Part shown: positions 7,385 through 11,188 of the stretch, piece by piece
Numbering within the stretch: position 1 is the stretch's first letter
Layout: every line of letters starts with the position of its first letter
DNA from: Muribaculaceae bacterium
GTDB lineage: Bacteria; Bacteroidota; Bacteroidia; Bacteroidales; Muribaculaceae
Assembly (NCBI GenBank): GCA_009775195.1
Contig: VSPF01000100.1
Location: 1 to 11,188 of the forward strand
Length of the DNA stretch: 11,188 nucleotides
Direction: 5' to 3'
The notes under the pieces: generated by a model
The model's input: only the letters and a program-made list of their open reading frames with translations
Database searches by the model: none
What the model was told of the DNA's origin: nothing
Translations under genes and position numbers: made by a program

Positions 7385-8283
7385 AGCCATGCGTTCTGGC
7401 GTTCTCTCACGGCAATTGACTCGCTGAGAAGGCGCACAAATTCCTGCATCGATTTCTTGTGATAAGAGTCGCGGAGTATGTGCACACATCCCGACATCTC
7501 ATTATGTGGTATGTCGAGGGGTATAGCCTTTACCCCTCGCTCATTGTGTATGGTAGCCTCGGCCAACACCGAAGCCATCGAACTCTGGCGCAGGAGTTCG
7601 AGAAGTATGTTTACCTCGTTTAGCTCTATGCGTATATGCGCGCCGGCCAGATATGGTGCCACAATCGCATCAAAGGCATTTCGCGCCTGTAGGCCTTTCG
7701 ACGGCAGAGCCAGGTCGTATTCCGACAACTCCTTGACCGTTATCCTGTCACGCGAGGCCAGGGTGTGGTGCGTGGCGACTATGACCGACAGATTGTTTTG
7801 AAACAGCATGTGCGACTCCACGCCCTCTACAGGCTGCGAGGGCTTGAAGGCAAGGGCAAAGTCGACGGTGCGCTCCTTGAGCAGCTCCATCAGCTCGTTC
7901 ATCGGCTTATAAAAGATGTTGAGCCTGATTTTAGGGTACATCTTCATAAACGTGAGCAAGGTCTCGGTCAGTATCGGGCTAAACGAATACGTCACGCCTA
8001 TATTGAGCGACCCGCACGCCAGCCTGTCGAGGTCTTTAATCCGCTCGGCGCACTGGTTGGCCTCGTAGATGGCCTGGCGTGCATTGGCAAGTATGTCGGT
8101 GCCGGCTGCGGTGAGCGACACGCTGTGGCTGCTACGGATAAAGAGAGGTTCTCCAAGTTCTTCCTCGAGCTGCTTGATTTGTTGCGACAAGGTGCTCTGG
8201 GTGACGGCAAGAGCCTTTGCCGCTTCAGAGAAGTTCAAGGTCTCGGCGACCTTGACAAAATATTTTAACTGTCGGAGTTCCAT
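7381..8283 (-). CDS. LysR-family transcriptional regulator
   Basis: This 300-aa regulator has the standard LysR layout. The N-terminal winged helix-turn-helix is at residues 1-60 (MELRQLKYFVKVAE, then FSEAAKALAVTQSTLSQQIKQLE), followed by a linker helix and a periplasmic-binding-like effector domain from about 90 that starts GSLNIGVTYSF. It resembles CynR-type regulators. It lacks the obvious cysteine arrangement expected of OxyR. The ATG at 8283 was chosen because MELRQLKYF is the classical LysR start; a slightly longer frame to 8304 would run into the promoter. The gene lies 30 bases downstream of the YjjB-like gene on the same strand and has its own -7 element. The exporter pair upstream is a plausible target and the sugar operon another, but neither is shown. 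The effector is unknown. Confidence 0.93.
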   Translation of the reverse strand: MELRQLKYFVKVAETLNFSEAAKALAVTQSTLSQQIKQLEEELGEPLFIRSSHSVSLTAAGTDILANARQAIYEANQCAERIKDLDRLACGSLNIGVTYSFSPILTETLLTFMKMYPKIRLNIFYKPMNELMELLKERTVDFALAFKPSQPVEGVESHMLFQNNLSVIVATHHTLASRDRITVKELSEYDLALPSKGLQARNAFDAIVAPYLAGAHIRIELNEVNILLELLRQSSMASVLAEATIHNERGVKAIPLDIPHNEMSGCVHILRDSYHKKSMQEFVRLLSESIAVRERQNAWL

Positions 8284-8292
8284 ATGATTATG

Positions 8293-8310
8293 CAAAGGTA
8301 GCAAATTTGC
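8293..8310 (-). promoter_or_regulatory. LysR gene -7 element with adjoining 10-bp palindrome
   Basis: On the minus strand, TACCTTTG (8300-8293) matches the Bacteroidetes -7 consensus TAnnTTTG and lies 9 bases before the LysR ATG, so the leader would be extremely short. Directly upstream is the perfect 10-bp palindrome GCAAATTTGC (8301-8310), well placed for autoregulation. No good TTG is seen at the -33 distance, which would suit an activator-dependent or weak promoter. Confidence 0.55.
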
Positions 8311-8313
8311 CTA

Positions 8314-8793
8314 TTATCTCGTGGCCTGGAAGGCGATTTTTTTAAACATAAATATAGGCAGCGTCGCCCCCGTGACCATGGCTAATAATATGCACGTACA
8401 GGTCATGGCATTGCTGGCAAAGAGGTAGAAGTTGTGCTCGAAGGCCTCCTGTTGGCCCGAGAACAGGCACAAAGCCAGGGCCGCAAACGACTTATAGGCA
8501 TATATGCCCGGAATCATCGGCAACAACGATGGGAAAAGGAAGGTCTCGGCCGGGATTTTGGTTCGCGGCGATATGAGCACTGCCATTATGCCGACCAGCA
8601 GCGAGGCCGCGAAGGTGGCAAAAACTATATGGGGATGCGACACATGATGCAATATCACAAACCGTGCCGAATGTGCGACAGCGGCAATAAGCGCGCACCA
8701 CAGATATGCCCTCTTTGGCGGACGGCTGATAGCGGCAAAACCGATAGCTGCTATCGCCGAAAATAATGCGTCTTGAAATATTTCTATATACAT
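8314..8793 (-). CDS. YjjB-like ThrE_2 (threonine/serine exporter family) membrane protein
   Basis: This 159-aa inner-membrane protein has four to five hydrophobic helices and matches the small half of split ThrE-family exporters (ThrE_2, E. coli YjjB-like). The conserved region is FLFPSLLPMIPGIYAYKS, with the Pro-Gly pair in a hydrophobic segment typical of this half. The E. coli YjjPB pair has been linked to succinate export, while ThrE itself exports threonine and serine. The substrate here is unknown. The ATG at 8793 gives a five-base gap after the partner gene's stop. A TTG at 8802 would instead give a four-base overlap and three extra residues. Together with the next gene upstream it forms a two-component transporter. 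Confidence 0.88.
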   Translation of the reverse strand: MYIEIFQDALFSAIAAIGFAAISRPPKRAYLWCALIAAVAHSARFVILHHVSHPHIVFATFAASLLVGIMAVLISPRTKIPAETFLFPSLLPMIPGIYAYKSFAALALCLFSGQQEAFEHNFYLFASNAMTCTCILLAMVTGATLPIFMFKKIAFQATR

Positions 8794-8798
8794 GGCCG

Positions 8799-9593
8799 TC
8801 AAAACATACTAAGATTCATAAGTTCCATGCCGGCGCACAAACCTGCCGACAGGCAGCATGTAAGCACAAGGGCGTCGGCAAACCGGCTGATTGCGCACAG
8901 GTAGTGACGATAGAGCACATCGCTAAACGAATTGAGGAACGGTATGCCCGGCACGAGGTAAAGCACACTGGTACCGACAGCGATATCAGGCGTGGTGCCG
9001 ACACCGAACAAGGCATCGAACGACCCCAAGACTGCCGACAGCAGCGAACAAACCACAAAAGTCAGCCTTATGTCGAGATGGCTTGCAAGCATAAGCTGCT
9101 TGATATAGTATCCGCACAGAGTGGCAACCAACACCGTGGCCATGGCCACATAGTCGCCGCCGAAGAGGCGGCAGAACGAGGCGTTTGCAAACCCGGCAAG
9201 CACCAATACGAGCCACGGGTTCTGTGCATCGCCATGGACTGCACTGTCGAGCCGGCTGCATGCCGTGGCAAAGTCAATCTTACCGTCGGCAATCTCCCAA
9301 CTAAGCCTGCTCAGGGCCGTATTGATGTTAAAACTTACCACTGCATGATTGACAGTGGCTATGTAGGTGGCAACCCTATCGCACCCCTCGCGCCACAACG
9401 ATATATGCACATGCCGGGGCATAATGGTCATCTCGGCCTCGTAGCCGTATGCCCTGGCAATCCTCACTATGTTTTTCTCAAGCCTTATGCATGTTGCCCC
9501 CGAGCCGAGAAGCCACGAACTATAGCGCGAAAGGAAGGTGCCCAGAAGCTCGGCTGTCACCACGGGCTGCTCAGAAGTCGTCGTCATAGCCAT
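8799..9593 (-). CDS. YjjP-like ThrE_1 (threonine/serine exporter family) membrane protein
   Basis: This is the larger half of the split exporter, 264 aa, close in length to E. coli YjjP. The N-terminal soluble region (about 10-115) carries the family pattern RYSSWLLGSGATCIRLEKNI, followed by RIARAYG. About five membrane helices follow, including the conserved GTSVLYLVPGIPFLNSFSD segment. The N-terminal domain of ThrE proteins is thought to have hydrolase-like features, but I cannot point to a catalytic residue here. The start is taken as ATG 9593 (MAMTTTSEQ); ATG 9587 is nearly as good, and a non-ATG start at 9632 would overlap the upstream small gene more deeply. It overlaps the end of the 67-aa membrane protein gene by 23 bases, which suggests coupling. 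Confidence 0.88.
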   Translation of the reverse strand: MAMTTTSEQPVVTAELLGTFLSRYSSWLLGSGATCIRLEKNIVRIARAYGYEAEMTIMPRHVHISLWREGCDRVATYIATVNHAVVSFNINTALSRLSWEIADGKIDFATACSRLDSAVHGDAQNPWLVLVLAGFANASFCRLFGGDYVAMATVLVATLCGYYIKQLMLASHLDIRLTFVVCSLLSAVLGSFDALFGVGTTPDIAVGTSVLYLVPGIPFLNSFSDVLYRHYLCAISRFADALVLTCCLSAGLCAGMELMNLSMF

Positions 9594-9774
9594 ACTCGTC
9601 AACTTTTGTAGGGTCGGGGTCGCCGGGGACAAAGAACTCCTCGCGTTCCGACGCGAACCCGATAATTCTGCGACCGCTGTGGGCGTGGTGACTCACGGCC
9701 TTGACAAGCCGCCATACCACCACCAACATAAACAGGGCAACGACGCCCCACCAAATCAGTAAAGTTGTTTCCAT
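9571..9774 (-). CDS. Small single-helix membrane protein, unknown function
   Basis: This 67-aa protein starts METTLLIWWG. It has one hydrophobic helix at about 4-23, a basic and His-containing segment (KAVSHHAHSGRR), and a strongly acidic tail ending EYGYDDDF. The layout predicts a bitopic inner-membrane protein with a cytoplasmic charged tail. I do not recognise the family. It is the first gene of the transporter unit: its 3' end overlaps the YjjP-like start by 23 bases, and it has an ATG about 24 bases after a weak -7-like TTTCTTTG (9805-9798). It could be an accessory subunit of the exporter or an unrelated small protein. Reality is likely from composition and spacing, but not proven. Confidence 0.6.
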   Translation of the reverse strand: METTLLIWWGVVALFMLVVVWRLVKAVSHHAHSGRRIIGFASEREEFFVPGDPDPTKVDEYGYDDDF

Positions 9775-9820
9775 AATGCATGTTTTTAAATTTCATGCAA
9801 AGAAACAAACATCCGGCGGC

Positions 9821-9844
9821 TAAAAATCCATCCGGCTATGGATT
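9821..9844 (-). terminator. Hairpin plus T-run downstream of the GNAT gene
   Basis: On the minus strand a perfect 7-bp inverted repeat (AATCCAT/ATGGATT, 9844-9825, 6-base loop) runs directly into a T-run (TTTTT then A). It sits 38 bases after the GNAT stop. The stem is AT-rich, so termination may be partial, but the geometry fits an intrinsic terminator separating the toxin-antitoxin-like pair from the transporter genes. Confidence 0.5.
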
Positions 9845-9882
9845 GTAATAATCGTCACGATTTATAGAACCTAACTCTATGG

Positions 9883-10455
9883 TCAAAAGTCATTGATTAG
9901 CTTTAAGTCAAAAAACATGACACGGCTTCCCAAAGCATCTCCGTCTGATATGCCAAAAGCATCCTTCTCGCTCTGCTCTGTTTTATACAATGGCTTAAAA
10001 CCATTTTTAAGATAATAGTGAATTGTAGAATCAGTGTTGTACGCATCAACAAGCATATAACGACATGCCGCTTTGTTATTCTCATCTACGAACCAGTATT
10101 TCAAGGCATCCATCAATTGGGTGCCTACATTAAGCCCATTTCCTTGAAACGACTTATTGACACCAAGACGCCCAATCAGAACAGCAGGATAACTACGATG
10201 GCGTTTTTGCTGAGGAATTCTACGCTGAAGAGCATTACGAGAAGGATTATCAAGCGCATATGTCTTAATTCCGTCATATGAGAGAGTGGCTATTGCTACT
10301 ATTTCTCGCTGGTTATGCTTGTTTATCCAACAGTAAGTTTTCCCAAGTAATTCCTCTTCGTATAAAAACACATCATGACTAAAGAAATCATCTAAATCTT
10401 CATCACCACACGAAAAAAGGTCACAATAGTCTACAACTTCTTTAGTATAGGGCAT
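9883..10455 (-). CDS. GNAT-family N-acetyltransferase, TacT-like toxin candidate
   Basis: This 190-aa protein belongs to the GNAT fold and resembles the acetyltransferase toxins of the TacT/AtaT type, which acetylate aminoacyl-tRNA and stop translation. The family-like features are SCGDEDLDDFF near the N-terminus (15-25), LIGRLGV (93-99), and the acetyl-CoA loop FQGNGLNVGTQL (103-114). Near the end is VDAYN then YYLKNGF (147-153), with a Tyr in the usual general-acid region. The loop has Asn where Gly or Ala is usual, a small deviation. A 59-aa gene lies just upstream on the same strand with its own promoter, the normal antitoxin position. Codon use is AT-rich, suggesting transfer. An in-frame stop upstream forces the ATG at 10455, but see the possible frameshift that removes a natural N-terminus. 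Housekeeping acetyltransferase is the alternative. Confidence 0.82.
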   Translation of the reverse strand: MPYTKEVVDYCDLFSCGDEDLDDFFSHDVFLYEEELLGKTYCWINKHNQREIVAIATLSYDGIKTYALDNPSRNALQRRIPQQKRHRSYPAVLIGRLGVNKSFQGNGLNVGTQLMDALKYWFVDENNKAACRYMLVDAYNTDSTIHYYLKNGFKPLYKTEQSEKDAFGISDGDALGSRVMFFDLKLINDF

Positions 10456-10494
10456 CCATAAAAGTGTTTTCTACGAAAACAAATTCATCCATCT

Positions 10495-10674
10495 TCACCC
10501 TTTACTTGGAGGAAACATGATGCTTTTGGCACTCTCCAACATAGTGGACAATATTTTGCGTTGAGCATCCGAGAGTCTTGGCGTTGGCAACTTGCCATTA
10601 CGCTCCGCTTCCTCGGTAAAGATTCGGGCGTCTTCACCCCAAAGTTCGGGGGAGGTCTTTATTGTCATTGCCAT
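10495..10674 (-). CDS. Small protein, putative antitoxin of the GNAT gene
   Basis: This 59-aa reading frame starts MAMTIKTSPELWGEDARIF and ends PPSKG at TGA 10497-10495. It is shorter than usual ORF cut-offs but well supported. A strong Shine-Dalgarno AAGGAG (10688-10683) lies eight bases before the ATG, and a consensus promoter is just upstream. The composition predicts a short strand (3-7), a helix (9-26) and a second helix (35-52), highly charged. This would suit a small DNA-binding or toxin-binding antitoxin. It is not an obvious DUF1778 TacA-type protein, so the family is uncertain. The toxin-side ATGGATGAA lies two bases after the stop, the compact arrangement typical of these pairs. 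Antitoxin identity is inferred from size and position. Confidence 0.75.
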   Translation of the reverse strand: MAMTIKTSPELWGEDARIFTEEAERNGKLPTPRLSDAQRKILSTMLESAKSIMFPPSKG

Positions 10675-10682
10675 AATTCTAT

Positions 10683-10688
10683 CTCCTT
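10683..10688 (-). promoter_or_regulatory. Shine-Dalgarno of the 59-aa antitoxin-like gene
   Basis: AAGGAG on the minus strand lies eight bases before the ATG at 10674. It is the clearest ribosome-binding site in the window, where most starts rely on overlap, and it fixes the start of the short gene. Confidence 0.7.
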
Positions 10689-10704
10689 TTTTATTACTTG
10701 TTTA

Positions 10705-10735
10705 CAAAGTTACAACAAATTTTTCACATAATCAA
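10705..10735 (-). promoter_or_regulatory. Bacteroides-type promoter for the GNAT toxin-antitoxin-like pair
   Basis: On the minus strand a TTG (10735-10733) precedes TAACTTTG (10712-10705) with 20 bases between, a full match to the Bacteroidetes promoter pattern. An imperfect dyad, TTGTT (10698-10702) and AACAA (10714-10718) on the plus strand, brackets the -7 element and could be an autoregulatory operator; that part is weak. The promoter lies 14 bases beyond the stop of the DUF4924-like gene, with no terminator in between. Confidence 0.75.
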
Positions 10736-10748
10736 TCTATTATTAACC

Positions 10749-11188
10749 TTACTCTTCTTTTTCGTCTTTGAAAAGTTGGTCGTGCTCGTCGAGGTAGAAA
10801 TACTTCGACAGCAGGGCTATGAATCGCGCTATCTGTGTCATGGCCTTGTTTGTCGATTCCGACACCTCGGTATGCTTGAGCTTCATCAGCAGCCAGCCAT
10901 AAAGAGCGTTGAAGCAGGTCTCTATTTCACCAGCAGGGTTATCGCCGGCCTTGGCACGCAACTCTACTATATATGGCAAGGTCGCATAAAACTCCTTGTG
11001 ATAGTCAACAAAGCGATGGTCGGCCATCACACGGCGGTTGAGGTCGGCAAGACTGCCGATTATGTTCTTGTTCATCTGCAAGTGTCCCTTCTCGGCCACA
11101 TCCTCGCGGCGCATCATGTCAATCAGCGACTCATACCACTCGGTAATCTGGTGCTTGGTGGCATCGTCGACGGGATATGGGTTGATTA
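10749..11188 (-). CDS. DUF4924-family protein (5' end outside window)
   Basis: The frame is open from the right edge of the window, giving at least 145 residues that end in an acidic tail (DEHDQLFKDEKEE). The visible part begins INPYPVDDATKHQITEWYE and contains MMRREDVAEKGHLQMNKN, LADLNRRV and GEIETCFNALYGWLLMKLK. This agrees with the Bacteroidetes DUF4924 family as I recall it. The protein is predicted all-helical and soluble, with no signal peptide in the visible part. Function is unknown. An internal ATG at 11117 is not the start, because the conserved sequence continues upstream past the window edge. Codon use is GC-rich like the chromosome core, in contrast to the AT-rich GNAT pair beside it. 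Confidence 0.85.
   Translation of the reverse strand, partial: INPYPVDDATKHQITEWYESLIDMMRREDVAEKGHLQMNKNIIGSLADLNRRVMADHRFVDYHKEFYATLPYIVELRAKAGDNPAGEIETCFNALYGWLLMKLKHTEVSESTNKAMTQIARFIALLSKYFYLDEHDQLFKDEKEE

Noticed and set aside
8766..9611. Plus-strand open frame of 281 codons opposite the YjjP-like gene
   Set aside because: Its translation is Cys/His/Arg-rich with no family pattern, while the minus strand shows conserved ThrE-family motifs and membrane helices.

Overview
The window looks like a moderately GC-rich Bacteroidales chromosome, plausibly Muribaculaceae-like. This rests on Bacteroidetes-type promoters (TTG - about 20 nt - TAnnTTTG), a Bacteroidetes-type Wzi-family outer-membrane protein, a DUF4924-type protein, and small split YjjP/YjjB-type transporters. 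No rRNA, tRNA, CRISPR array or insertion sequence is visible. Genes are tightly packed and no gene-free stretch exceeds about 110 bases.

Left part (1-2417). The 3' end of an alanine racemase gene (possibly a MurF-Alr fusion) enters from the left edge. It is followed by an AT-richer two-gene block with its own Bacteroides-type promoter. This block encodes an unrecognised 270-aa protein that is probably the restriction endonuclease, overlapping a 413-aa amino-methyltransferase with a TSPPY motif. It reads as a type II restriction-modification cassette acquired by transfer.

Centre (2421-7384, + strand). Five genes follow, four bases or fewer beyond the methyltransferase stop, each overlapping the next. 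They encode a Wzi-family outer-membrane protein, a lipocalin-like lipoprotein, a LegB-type sugar-nucleotide 4,6-dehydratase, a short carbamoyl-phosphate-synthase-like ATP-grasp enzyme, and a NeuB/LegI-type nonulosonate synthase. This suggests synthesis and surface display of a sialic-acid-like (legionaminic-type) sugar. The aminotransferase, epimerase/hydrolase and CMP-transferase steps are not in the window. The ATP-grasp enzyme is the least explained member.

Right part (7381-11188, - strand). A LysR regulator meets neuB tail to tail with a 4-base overlap. Upstream of it on the same strand are a YjjB-like/YjjP-like exporter pair and a small one-helix membrane protein. Next is an AT-rich toxin-antitoxin-like pair (a 59-aa protein and a TacT-like GNAT acetyltransferase) with a clear promoter, Shine-Dalgarno sequence and terminator-like hairpin. 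The window ends in a truncated DUF4924-like gene. The start of the GNAT gene may carry a one-base frameshift.
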